Of a DNA stretch of 64,000 nucleotides, positions 1 to 8,505 are shown piece by piece. The stretch covers positions 1-64,000 of the forward strand of contig CAJMBK010000008.1 of NCBI GenBank assembly GCA_905211645.1, given 5' to 3'. This stretch comes from an uncultured Caryophanales bacterium (GTDB lineage Bacteria; Bacillota_I; Bacilli_A; RFN20; CAG-288). The notes under the pieces are model-generated. The model was not told the DNA's origin, did no database searches, and was given only the letters and a program-made list of their open reading frames with translations. The position numbers were made by a program, and so were the translations under genes. How positions within the stretch are numbered: position 1 is the stretch's first letter; the number at the start of each line of letters is the position of its first letter.

Positions 1-45
1 TTGTTCATTTTGACTACCAAATTTAACGCAAAATATAGACTATAT

Positions 46-54
46 TGATAAAAT
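46..54 (+). promoter_or_regulatory. Extended -10 box just upstream of HAD gene
   Basis: TGATAAAAT lies 9 nt before the ATG at 64, with no purine-rich Shine-Dalgarno between them. An alternative promoter is TTGACT at 10-15 with TATAGA at 34-39 (18-nt spacer), which would give a short leader that still lacks an SD. Either way the message has a very short 5' end. Confidence 0.45.
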
Positions 55-63
55 ATTAACAGT

Positions 64-1215
64 ATGAAGCAAGAAAAATTTAATACTGAAGCAATAAAAC
101 AAGTTAATATCAAAGATAAAAATGACAAGATTAAATGCTTAATTTTTGACTTGGACGGAACACTGGTTGATACCTTACAAGATATCGCTGTCGCCGTCAA
201 TTATTCTTTGAGATACCACAATTTACCTACTCATGATATCGATAAATACAAAGAGTTTTTAGGTTATGGTTCCAGACACTTAATTAAAGCAGCGGTTGGT
301 GAAGGCTACGATGAAGCTTTCTACGATGATGTCTACAATGTCTATATTGACTATTACACTGAACATCCTTGTGATTTTTCGAAAGTCTATAAAGGTATCA
401 CAAACGCTTTACAATATTGCTACAACACTTCATATTACTTAGTTATTATCACCAATAAACCTACTCCAATCGCTAAACAAATCGTTGATAAATTATTTCC
501 AAATATGCAATTTGATCTTGTTATTGGTGATGGTTCAGGCTTCCCAAGAAAACCTAATCCAGAAGTTATCAACGCAGTTAAAAAGATGTTTTTAATTCAC
601 GAAGAGGAAATTGCTTACTTTGGTGATAGCGAAGTTGACTACTTCTTCTCCAAAAACTGCAACATTGAAAAATATTACTCATTCACTTACGGCTTTAGAA
701 CCAAAGAGGAACTTGTTAATATCGGTGTCACACACTTTATTGATAAACCAAATGAGATTGTAACAATGCTCCATAAAGAAGGTGCTTTTAAAGAAAATGG
801 TCGTTTGACCCTTTCAATTATAAGTTACGTCCTTCTTTTATCGGTTCTTATCACCGATTTAACCATTGCTCTTTACTCTAATATCACTTGGGTTTACATC
901 TCATTGTTTGTTGGATTTTTCATCGCACTACTACTTATGTTTGTCTACTTTAAAGAGTATGCAAGTAAGAAATCCTATCTAAATTATCGACTATTCCTAA
1001 TTTCCATGTTCTACAACATTGCTGCAGGATTGCTCCTATCAGGATTCCTTGCTGATGAAAGTTTAACTGGAGATTTGAATTATATCTTCAACATAAAAAC
1101 TCATATCACCATCTGCTACACATTATCGGGTGTTTTCTTCGCACTATGTTTAATCACAGCAATCTTTTATTTCTACAATAAGGCAAAAGTTAAAGGGAGG
1201 GAAACACTTAAATGA
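64..1215 (+). CDS. HAD-superfamily phosphatase with C-terminal membrane domain
   Basis: Residues about 20-235 are a HAD hydrolase of the phosphoglycolate phosphatase (Gph/PpaX) type: motif I DLDGTLVDT with the nucleophile and acid/base Asp, ITNKP as motif II, and a GDSEVD motif IV near residue 205. After about residue 245 come four hydrophobic segments, an unusual addition to a normally soluble 210-230 aa enzyme, so the phosphatase is probably tethered to the cytoplasmic face of the membrane. The substrate cannot be read from the sequence. The stop overlaps the ATG of the downstream guanylate-kinase-like gene (ATGA), so the two are translationally coupled. The start is the only ATG before motif I and has no SD. 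Confidence 0.8.
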   Translation: MKQEKFNTEAIKQVNIKDKNDKIKCLIFDLDGTLVDTLQDIAVAVNYSLRYHNLPTHDIDKYKEFLGYGSRHLIKAAVGEGYDEAFYDDVYNVYIDYYTEHPCDFSKVYKGITNALQYCYNTSYYLVIITNKPTPIAKQIVDKLFPNMQFDLVIGDGSGFPRKPNPEVINAVKKMFLIHEEEIAYFGDSEVDYFFSKNCNIEKYYSFTYGFRTKEELVNIGVTHFIDKPNEIVTMLHKEGAFKENGRLTLSIISYVLLLSVLITDLTIALYSNITWVYISLFVGFFIALLLMFVYFKEYASKKSYLNYRLFLISMFYNIAAGLLLSGFLADESLTGDLNYIFNIKTHITICYTLSGVFFALCLITAIFYFYNKAKVKGRETLK

Positions 1216-1760
1216 TTATTCTATTTGGTCCATCTGCAAGCGGTAAAACTGAAGTTGCAAACATGTTAACTTACAAGTATGGCATCAAAAAAGTCATCAC
1301 TTGTACCACACGAAACAAGAGAGTCGGTGAAGAGGACGACATTGATTACTACTTTGTCACTAAGGATCAAATTCTTAAAGAATTTAAAGAAGGCAATCTC
1401 ATCGAGATGACTGAGTACAACCGCAACTACTACGGCACTAGAAAGAGTGAAGTAAGTGAAGATAAAGTCTTAGTCTTAGATCCATCCGGAGTTAAAAGCT
1501 TTCTTAAATATAAAAAAGATACTGACGCTGATATTGTTATCTTCTTTCTCTACGCAAGTGAAGTAACACGCTTTAACAGAATGTTAATTAGAAAAGATGA
1601 TATCAACATCGCTCATCAAAGAATTGAAAACGATAGAACATTATTCAATTCAAAGACTTTACCTCAATACGATTATTTAATTAACACAGATAAAATAACC
1701 ATTGAAGATGCCGCAAATCAAGTCTTCCTTGAATACATGAAATATCTTAAAAAAGTTTAA
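1212..1760 (+). CDS. Guanylate kinase-like protein (second copy)
   Basis: A P-loop GPSASGKT at the N-terminus is followed by the nucleotide-monophosphate-binding signature (TCTTRNKRVGEEDDIDYYF) and by YYGTRKSEV, as in guanylate kinases, which convert GMP to GDP with ATP. It is 182 aa, slightly shorter than the housekeeping Gmk encoded at 58230-58814, and clearly divergent from it. The lid region is less conserved, so it could act on another nucleotide or act as a regulator. Coupling to the HAD phosphatase suggests a shared nucleotide or phosphate-ester task; that is inference. A strong terminator follows. Confidence 0.75.
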   Translation: MIILFGPSASGKTEVANMLTYKYGIKKVITCTTRNKRVGEEDDIDYYFVTKDQILKEFKEGNLIEMTEYNRNYYGTRKSEVSEDKVLVLDPSGVKSFLKYKKDTDADIVIFFLYASEVTRFNRMLIRKDDINIAHQRIENDRTLFNSKTLPQYDYLINTDKITIEDAANQVFLEYMKYLKKV

Positions 1761-1769
1761 TAAACATTG

Positions 1770-1797
1770 CCTCTAACTAATTAAGTTAGAGGTTTTT
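1770..1797 (+). terminator. Rho-independent terminator
   Basis: A 9-bp stem cctctaact/agttagagg with a short loop is followed by six T. It ends the HAD/guanylate-kinase transcript. Confidence 0.85.
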
Positions 1798-1805
1798 TCA
1801 TAAAT

Positions 1806-1835
1806 AAAAATCCTCTTAGTTCTTTTCTAAGAGGA
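1806..1835 (-). terminator. Rho-independent terminator of the beta-galactosidase/lipoprotein operon
   Basis: A stem tcctcttag/ctaagagga is followed, on the minus strand, by a run of T (1806-1810). It faces the preceding terminator, as expected between convergent genes. Confidence 0.85.
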
Positions 1836-1873
1836 TTGTGCTTTCAATATGTAATTTAAAATTTAATCAGTTT

Positions 1874-3568
1874 TTATTGTTGGACTGAACCAACTGTGTA
1901 AACTTCGAATTCTTCGATGTTGGACCACTTACCTGCTTCACCATTAAATTCAAATTTAACACCAACAACATTTGCTAAACCGTTTGGATTTTCTTCATTG
2001 TTGAATGAAACAGTTGTGACGTAATCACCATCTGTAACAACCTTATCAGCTGAAACTTGGATCCATTCATCACTACCAGCAAGTTGATAATAGAAATTAA
2101 GAGTTGTAGGCATAATGGCGTCACCATCAACAACATACCAATAGATTTCTGCTCTATCAAGTGGCATTGAGTGTGGCTTTTCATACTTGATTTCAACAGT
2201 TCTTGGACCTAATTCATCGAAGTAACCACCGCCACCCCAGTTGTCGAAACCTTTTTCGTACTTACCATCAAACATCATGTCTGGCTTAACATAATCTGAT
2301 TTTGTCCAGTTATATGTGACTGTCTTTTTAACAAATGAGGATCTGTTGATATTGACAGAGACAGGATCGGAGACAAGAACAGTAACATCTTGGTCGTTTC
2401 CTGTTAAATTGGTTGTGAAGTATTCATTGCTGAATAAGACTTCAGATTCATATGCGTAGCTGTCAGGTGCATTCAATTTTGTACCGACAATCTTAGCAGA
2501 TTTGACACCGATATCGCCTAAGGTAACTTTGAATTCAGTGTTCTTTCTTAAGTAGACAGGATTGTCAACCAAAGAAGCAACATCTAAATCTTCATAGACG
2601 TAATCACCAGTTTCTTCATCCTTAACACCTGTGTTATAAGAAACACCAGCAACGTAGGAAGCAGAACTTGCGTCAACACCTAATAAGAACTCACTACCAA
2701 GGTAAATATGCAATCTAGCATCTTTTTCTTTCTTAACGAAAGTGGCAGTGTAAACTGGGCTCTTGTCATCACCAGAAGCTTCGAACTTGAGTTCTGTTGA
2801 AGTGAAGTCATTAATCTTCATTGCTGCTTTATCAATGACTTGACGACCATCCATTAAAACTGGTGATGTGTATCTGACATAGACAGTTTCACCGATAGCG
2901 AAATCGCTAGGATTTTTAACAGTACCAGCGGCATCAGTGTAAGACAAGTACTTAAGTGAAGATAAGGTGATATCTTCATTATTTGCGTCACTATCATAGA
3001 TTGAAGTGATGAAGTAACTTGTTAAACCAGATGATGGAAGTGCCATATCAGTAAGTGTGTGTTCAACACTAACTTCTTTGGTTCCTTCTGCAACTTCTGT
3101 TGAATATTCAACTGAGACATATTCTTCAGAAATTAATGCACTGGATTTTGTATCGATAATAGCAAATTTATAACTAACGGTACCAGCATCAACGATACCA
3201 GCTTCGTTAACATAATCACCTGTTGCAGTCTTTCTATCAGAACCGACTGTTAGTGGATGAATTGTTGAATAATCATCATCAGAAACTAAAACACCAACTG
3301 AATATCTTGAATCGATGCTCTTTGCCAAGGTGACTTTGAAGGACATCTTAGTTAACTTATCGATTTCAGGTGTAGTTGAAGATGTGGAAGAGCTTGATGA
3401 TGAAGAGGATGAAGTTGAAGAAGATGTAGATGAGGAGGTGGATGATGAAGTTTCACCTCCTGTTGAAGTTGATGAGGAAACAGTGGAAGAATCTCCACCG
3501 ACACAGCTTGTTAATGGTGTACAAAGTAAGGAACAAGCTAATAAAGATAAAAGTTTACTCTTTTTCAT
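1874..3568 (-). CDS. Secreted lipoprotein with Ser/Thr linker and discoidin-like C-terminal domain
   Basis: A lipoprotein signal peptide (lysines, hydrophobic core, lipobox LTSC with Cys22) is followed by an almost pure Ser/Thr linker (about residues 27-70) that would hold the rest away from the membrane. The middle looks like tandem beta-sandwich domains. The last 130 residues (FDGKYEKGFDNWGGGG onward) resemble an F5/8 type C (discoidin-like) carbohydrate-binding domain, similar in plan to one in the adjacent beta-galactosidase. It lies 19 nt downstream of that gene, in the same operon. Likely role: surface glycan binding or presentation. No enzymatic motif was recognised. Confidence 0.7.
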   Translation of the reverse strand: MKKSKLLSLLACSLLCTPLTSCVGGDSSTVSSSTSTGGETSSSTSSSTSSSTSSSSSSSSSTSSTTPEIDKLTKMSFKVTLAKSIDSRYSVGVLVSDDDYSTIHPLTVGSDRKTATGDYVNEAGIVDAGTVSYKFAIIDTKSSALISEEYVSVEYSTEVAEGTKEVSVEHTLTDMALPSSGLTSYFITSIYDSDANNEDITLSSLKYLSYTDAAGTVKNPSDFAIGETVYVRYTSPVLMDGRQVIDKAAMKINDFTSTELKFEASGDDKSPVYTATFVKKEKDARLHIYLGSEFLLGVDASSASYVAGVSYNTGVKDEETGDYVYEDLDVASLVDNPVYLRKNTEFKVTLGDIGVKSAKIVGTKLNAPDSYAYESEVLFSNEYFTTNLTGNDQDVTVLVSDPVSVNINRSSFVKKTVTYNWTKSDYVKPDMMFDGKYEKGFDNWGGGGYFDELGPRTVEIKYEKPHSMPLDRAEIYWYVVDGDAIMPTTLNFYYQLAGSDEWIQVSADKVVTDGDYVTTVSFNNEENPNGLANVVGVKFEFNGEAGKWSNIEEFEVYTVGSVQQ

Positions 3569-3587
3569 ACTATCTAATCCCTCCTAA

Positions 3588-6500
3588 TTAATCATTAACA
3601 ACAAACTGAATTGTGTAAGTTTGTGTAACTAAACCATCTTCGGAACGAACCATAACCAAGGTCTTACCGTATGGATTTTGTGTATTTAAAATTGTAACTC
3701 TACCGTTTAAAGCAGCATCTGCTGTAACGACAGGAACATCTTCACCTTTATTCAAGGCATAGGTGTAATTGGTTGTAAATGGAGAGAAGCCATCGATGGT
3801 CTTACCAGCAACCTTCAAATCACCTAATAATGCTTCATTTGATAAGTAGTAAGCAAGTGGGTCAGTGTAACCCATAACTCTGATTTCACTAACTTTGAGC
3901 ATTGTGTTATCACCGTTATTAGCGTGTGAAATATTGTCAATGTCATTGAAGTGGAATGTGAAACGTAATGAGGTTGTTTGAACTTGGTCGAATGTGACAT
4001 TGTTGAAGTAATTTTCATAATCTTCAGCGTAACTCTTATCGTTGTAAACATGGAAGTTATCTCTACCTAAAGCATTGCCTTGGACATTGCTAACTTCTTG
4101 GTAAACACCTGCGGAATTCAAGTATTCAATTTTAACTTCATCTGGTGCAATCCAAGCATGGTCGATTGCGCTACCTAAGAATAAGAGGCTTGCAGAATTG
4201 ACAACACTGGAACCTGCGAAATGAATTTCAACCCAGTCATCTTGACGTAAGACATCGTGGTCCTGCCAGTTACCCCAACCGTTATTATTACCTAATACAC
4301 CATCGGTAACATGTGATGCATCGTGGACACCTTCTGAGTAGCTGCAGCTGACATCTTGCTTGTAAGCAACGTTAACAGGTGTTAAATCAGGTTCTTCAGT
4401 CATTTCGATGACTCTGACTGTTGCGTAGATAACTTGGTCAGTATTTTGATACTTGTAAGTACCTTTAACTAAGAAGGAACCGACGTAATTCAAATCGTTT
4501 TCATCGATTGCTTCCCAAGTGATGGCTTCGGTTTCAGTTGTTGTGCCATCGTTAGCTAATAAGATAGCTGTACTTGGAAGTGTAGGTTGTGTGCCAAGAG
4601 GAGTTGTAACAGCAATTGATTGAACTGCTTGTGTAACTTGACCGACAACAGAGATAATTGCATTTGCTGTAACACCTTCGTAATCTTGAACTGTACCAGT
4701 GATGTGGATTTCGTTATCGTGAGATAAATCATCATCGGTAATTGCTGCTGTATCCCAAACAACAGTACCTTGTTTTGTTCCACCATCAACACCAAAGAGA
4801 TTAACTTGGGCAGGAAGCGTTGCAACTAATTCTTCCTTAGTGATGCCAACTTTAGCGATGAAGCTAACTGTTTCAGCAACATATTCAACTGTTGATTGAC
4901 CAGTTTGATTTGGATCAACTGTGACAACTGTTGTTTCACCAGTTGCTAGACCATCAGATCTTGCTGTGATTGTGAAGCTACCAGCATCTCTTGTTGATCT
5001 AACAATAATCAAAGCTTTACCCATGAAGGCTGAACGTTTCCAGACGCCATCATCGGATGCTTTATATCTTTCCATGGAGGTTGGGTCACCGTTATCAACA
5101 CCAAGGATTTCACCATCACCCTTAATAGAGAAGTAAACTTCGTTACTTGCATTGGGATCGATGTTACCTGCTTGGTCGGTGATATCAACTGTGATGTAGC
5201 TAAGAGCTTGACCATCAGCGTCGATTTGAACCTTTTCAGGAGTTAATTTGACCTTTTCAGGACCGCTGGAGTATGCAACTGTGTCAGAACAGATTGCAGC
5301 TCTCTTATCACCACCTGCTGCTTCTGCTTCTTCAGTAGATTGATCATAAGCACGGGCGATAACTTTCTTACCTTTAACTTCAGACCAGTTGAGTGTGAAG
5401 ATTTGGTAAAGTTTATCTGTATAATCACTAGGGTTACCTTCTGGTTCTTGAGTTGTCATGTATGGGTTTGTACCACCGATTGAAGAATCGGTAACATTAA
5501 CTTGTTTCCAGTCTCTTCTTTCGACAACTTTTTCGGTACCATCATCATCAACAATTGCTAATTCAACAGATTTCATGTTGGAGCTAACCCATAATTGAAT
5601 GGTGTTACCACCATCTAAAGAAATAGCATTTCTTAAATTGTTGTCATCAACGTTGATGTGGTTGACAATCTTAACGAATGGTTCAACTTCTGGTGAGACC
5701 CATTGAGATTTAAGCATGTAGAATTCTGCCTTAGGGAAACCAGCAGTATCAACTGAACCGTAGTATGAGGATTTAGCGGAATTTGCACCACTATCGAATG
5801 GTTGAGGTTCACCGATATAGTCAAAACCTGTCCAGATGTATTCACCTAATGAATACTTGGAGTTTCTATCCCACTTCCATTCATCAGTTTGACTTGCGAA
5901 GTGGTTGGAGATATCCAATGAGGAAATTTGTCTATCTAAGAATGGAACTGTACCATTTTTGATGTCAAAGACACCTCTTGACTTCCAAGCGGAAGCATTT
6001 TCTGAACCAAAGACAATCCAATCCTTGTATCTTGAATCTGTACCATATTTTTCATATCTTTGATTACCAGGATAGTTTAAGCCGACTACATCAAGTTTAC
6101 TAGCAACATTCCAAGATGAAGAACCAACACTATCCAAAGCTGTACCAGCACCATGCCACATTGGGAAGCCCATTGTAATTGCTCTGGTTGGGTCAGATTC
6201 TCTGACATCAGCAATCAATCTATCAGCAGTATCAGTTGACCATTCACCATTGTTGGTGTCATAAATTTCATTACCGATTGACCACATGATGATGGAAGGA
6301 TTATTTCTATCTCTTCTAACTGACATCTTGATATCGTAGTCAGACCATAATTCGCCTTCTTCAACCAATTGGTGACCTTCATTTGTTGGAACAGGTTGTG
6401 CGAAATTCAAATGGTAGTCATCACTGTTCTTAGCGGTAGTCCAGGTGTCGAAGAACTCTTCGAAAACTAACATACCGTTTTCGTCACAAGCCTTAAGCAT

Positions 6501-7739
6501 TTGACTTGCAGGAACGTTATGTGAAGTTCTGATTGAGTTAACACCCATATCACGCATGATTCTAATTTGTCTTTGCAAGGATTCTTCGTAGCTGACAGCA
6601 CCTAAAGAACCTTGGTCGTGGTGCATACAAGCACCGTGGATTTTCGTATATTTACCGTTTAAGTAGAAACCTGTCTTTGTGAAAACAATTTTTCTGAAAC
6701 CGTAACGGATAATTTGGGTATCGATAACATTATCTTCTTCATCAATAATTTCAACTTTGAAATTGTAGAGATTTGGATTTTCGGTATCCCAAAGTTTAAC
6801 TGTGGTTGTTAATGTGTGATTATCTGATAATACAACTGTTCTACCTGGTTCAACAAGAGTTGCATCTGCTGATGTCCAAGTTTGGTTATCAACAACTTCA
6901 TTTGTGTTGTAATCCAACAATGAAATTCTAAGTCTTGCATTCAATGATGAATCAGAAGAAGTGTTAGTAACTTCAGCAGTAATCTTAGTTTCAACATTTT
7001 CACCTGTTGGGACTGCAGCAGTTTCTGCTTCATAGGTTGAATCAACCTTTCTGAAATCACTACGGCTATAACCTGCAACAGAGTTTTGGATGGTGATACC
7101 ATCTTTAACAAAGTGAGTAGGTTCATCAACAGAGATTGTGACGTCTCTATTAATACCAGCACCTGCGTACCATCTGGAAGAGTTCTTACCGTTACCTAAT
7201 GGGGAATCAATTCTAACAGCGATGGTGTTAATTTGATCATTACCGTACAATAAGTTGCCAGATAACTTGTACGAGAATGGGGTGTAACCGTAAGGATAAT
7301 TACCTAATAATTTACCGTTTAAGTAGACACTGGAATTCATGTAAGCACCATCAAAATTGATGTATACATCTTTATCCTTAAATTCTTCTGGAACTGTGAA
7401 CGTCTTACGATACCAACCGATACCTGCAGGAAGTTTACCCATAGCAGCAGGAATGGATGAATCGAAATCTTGTTCGATAGACCAATCATGAGGCAAATTT
7501 AATGTTCTCCAGCTTGAATCATCATAGGATGGATTGACAGCTTCTGGAGTATCCCCTAAAGAGAATTGCCAATCATAATTGAAGTTAATTGCTTCACCGT
7601 CAGTTGGTGTTACAAGTTGTTCACCATCAATGGCTTTGTTGATGTTGTGATCAGCAATGTCAATTGAGGCTAAACTGATAGCACTACCTGTCAGGAAAGC
7701 AACACTCATGAATGAAAGTGATTTTAGTTTTTTTCTCAT
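3588..7739 (-). CDS. Secreted multidomain GH2 beta-galactosidase
   Basis: A Sec signal peptide (residues about 1-30) precedes a GH2 sugar-binding domain (about 45-205), a GH2 immunoglobulin-like domain (to about 350) and a GH2 TIM barrel. The acid/base Glu is E491 in WSIGNEIYD, and the nucleophile is E580 in FGSENAS. Distal Ig-like domains follow, then an F5/8-type-C-like domain (from about 1135) and a cadherin-like C-terminal repeat. At 1383 aa it belongs to the large extracellular GH2 enzymes. Beta-galactosidase is most likely, but beta-glucuronidase or another GH2 specificity is possible. It has no LPXTG or other anchor. The SD is GGGAGGT at 7744-7750. The upstream operators suggest catabolite or substrate control. 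Confidence 0.85.
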   Translation of the reverse strand: MRKKLKSLSFMSVAFLTGSAISLASIDIADHNINKAIDGEQLVTPTDGEAINFNYDWQFSLGDTPEAVNPSYDDSSWRTLNLPHDWSIEQDFDSSIPAAMGKLPAGIGWYRKTFTVPEEFKDKDVYINFDGAYMNSSVYLNGKLLGNYPYGYTPFSYKLSGNLLYGNDQINTIAVRIDSPLGNGKNSSRWYAGAGINRDVTISVDEPTHFVKDGITIQNSVAGYSRSDFRKVDSTYEAETAAVPTGENVETKITAEVTNTSSDSSLNARLRISLLDYNTNEVVDNQTWTSADATLVEPGRTVVLSDNHTLTTTVKLWDTENPNLYNFKVEIIDEEDNVIDTQIIRYGFRKIVFTKTGFYLNGKYTKIHGACMHHDQGSLGAVSYEESLQRQIRIMRDMGVNSIRTSHNVPASQMLKACDENGMLVFEEFFDTWTTAKNSDDYHLNFAQPVPTNEGHQLVEEGELWSDYDIKMSVRRDRNNPSIIMWSIGNEIYDTNNGEWSTDTADRLIADVRESDPTRAITMGFPMWHGAGTALDSVGSSSWNVASKLDVVGLNYPGNQRYEKYGTDSRYKDWIVFGSENASAWKSRGVFDIKNGTVPFLDRQISSLDISNHFASQTDEWKWDRNSKYSLGEYIWTGFDYIGEPQPFDSGANSAKSSYYGSVDTAGFPKAEFYMLKSQWVSPEVEPFVKIVNHINVDDNNLRNAISLDGGNTIQLWVSSNMKSVELAIVDDDGTEKVVERRDWKQVNVTDSSIGGTNPYMTTQEPEGNPSDYTDKLYQIFTLNWSEVKGKKVIARAYDQSTEEAEAAGGDKRAAICSDTVAYSSGPEKVKLTPEKVQIDADGQALSYITVDITDQAGNIDPNASNEVYFSIKGDGEILGVDNGDPTSMERYKASDDGVWKRSAFMGKALIIVRSTRDAGSFTITARSDGLATGETTVVTVDPNQTGQSTVEYVAETVSFIAKVGITKEELVATLPAQVNLFGVDGGTKQGTVVWDTAAITDDDLSHDNEIHITGTVQDYEGVTANAIISVVGQVTQAVQSIAVTTPLGTQPTLPSTAILLANDGTTTETEAITWEAIDENDLNYVGSFLVKGTYKYQNTDQVIYATVRVIEMTEEPDLTPVNVAYKQDVSCSYSEGVHDASHVTDGVLGNNNGWGNWQDHDVLRQDDWVEIHFAGSSVVNSASLLFLGSAIDHAWIAPDEVKIEYLNSAGVYQEVSNVQGNALGRDNFHVYNDKSYAEDYENYFNNVTFDQVQTTSLRFTFHFNDIDNISHANNGDNTMLKVSEIRVMGYTDPLAYYLSNEALLGDLKVAGKTIDGFSPFTTNYTYALNKGEDVPVVTADAALNGRVTILNTQNPYGKTLVMVRSEDGLVTQTYTIQFVVND

Positions 7740-7770
7740 AAGTACCTCCCTAATAAAAAACTACAGCCTA

Positions 7771-7795
7771 ATTATATAACCTTGAAAGTGCTTTC
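7771..7795 (-). promoter_or_regulatory. Beta-galactosidase promoter overlapped by a LacI/CcpA-type operator
   Basis: On the minus strand TATAAT (plus 7771-7776) is a perfect -10. Directly upstream, 7784-7795 is the near-palindrome gaaagtgctttc, the core of a LacI/CcpA-type operator. It sits in the spacer, where bound protein would block RNA polymerase. The -35 is weak. Confidence 0.6.
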
Positions 7796-7858
7796 GAGTT
7801 AAAAATAATAAATTTAAAAAGTGCTTATTTTAAGGTAATTTTTAACGTAATTTTCATA

Positions 7859-7872
7859 TGTAAGCGCTTTAT
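7859..7872. promoter_or_regulatory. cre-like operator
   Basis: The sequence tgtaagcgctttat fits the catabolite-responsive-element pattern (TGWAARCGYTWWCW) at all but the end positions. It lies 120 nt upstream of the beta-galactosidase start. Confidence 0.65.
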
Positions 7873-8012
7873 GCTCACCCATTTATCTATCATTTTTGAC
7901 ACAATCAATTACTTGTTTATGCTGCTTAAATAAAGAATTTTATTAAACTTTACAAAAAATTTTTTCATATTAATTTCTCATTAAAAAAGCTTTCAGAAAT
8001 CAAATTTTACTC

Positions 8013-8025
8013 TGAAAACGGTTTA
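8013..8025. promoter_or_regulatory. Possible third LacI/CcpA-type operator
   Basis: The sequence tgaaaacggttta has the TGAAA..CG..TT framework of LacI-family operators but one half-site is imperfect. With 7784-7795 and 7859-7872 it makes three sites in the 328-bp gap 7740-8067, spaced so that looping is possible. The gap otherwise holds only A/T-rich sequence and a terminator. Confidence 0.35.
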
Positions 8026-8036
8026 ATTAATTTACA

Positions 8037-8062
8037 CAAAAAAACTGGCTCAAGTGAGCCAG
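8037..8062 (-). terminator. Rho-independent terminator
   Basis: An 8-bp stem ctggctca/tgagccag (8045-8062) is followed on the minus strand by seven T. It ends the 8068-9463 gene pair. Confidence 0.85.
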
Positions 8063-8067
8063 ATTAG

Positions 8068-8505
8068 TTACATAATTTTTGCTTTAGTTTCTTCAGCGGC
8101 AGGAATTACTTTATCTTCCTTCAAGGCTTCCATTTCCTTATCATCTTTAGTAACAGTGAAAGCATTTTGAGCCAAGAATTCGGAGAGAAGTTTCTCTCTT
8201 CTTTCCTTAGCAATCTTAACTGAATCGTACTTGTTGGAGTAGTAGAAGAATGTGAGAATCAAGCCGATCATTCCAATAACAAGTAAGATAGTTCCAAAGA
8301 TTCTGAAGTCAACTAAGCCTAATCCGATTAAACTTCCGAATGATTTTTGAGCAAGGTAGAGTGGGTTTTCGGTAATAGGCGTGATATTCATTGCACAGAT
8401 ACCTAAGATTGAAAAGACAAAACCTGTAACCCAAATTACACCGAAAAGTGATAACCAAAAGATTTCAACTCTAGTGACTTTAGTTTGTTTTTCTTTATTA
8501 GCCAT
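8068..8505 (-). CDS. Small membrane protein, unknown function
   Basis: 145 aa with two strong transmembrane segments (about residues 12-36 and 62-88), then a charged cytoplasmic tail of about 50 residues rich in Lys and Glu. No domain was recognised. The first 8 nt overlap the end of the upstream gene at 8498-9463, so the two are translationally coupled and probably act together, for example as a membrane anchor with a soluble partner (inference). Confidence 0.6.
   Translation of the reverse strand: MANKEKQTKVTRVEIFWLSLFGVIWVTGFVFSILGICAMNITPITENPLYLAQKSFGSLIGLGLVDFRIFGTILLVIGMIGLILTFFYYSNKYDSVKIAKERREKLLSEFLAQNAFTVTKDDKEMEALKEDKVIPAAEETKAKIM

Noticed and set aside
64..1760. Possibility of Mycoplasma code (TGA = Trp)
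   Set aside because: TGA at 1213-1215 ends the HAD gene exactly at the next gene's ATG, tryptophans throughout are TGG, and known proteins end at their expected lengths under the standard code.
3315..3587. 90-aa plus-strand ORF rich in Asp, Glu and Val
   Set aside because: It is the reverse complement of the Ser/Thr-rich linker of the lipoprotein; low-complexity DNA gives a long antisense frame.
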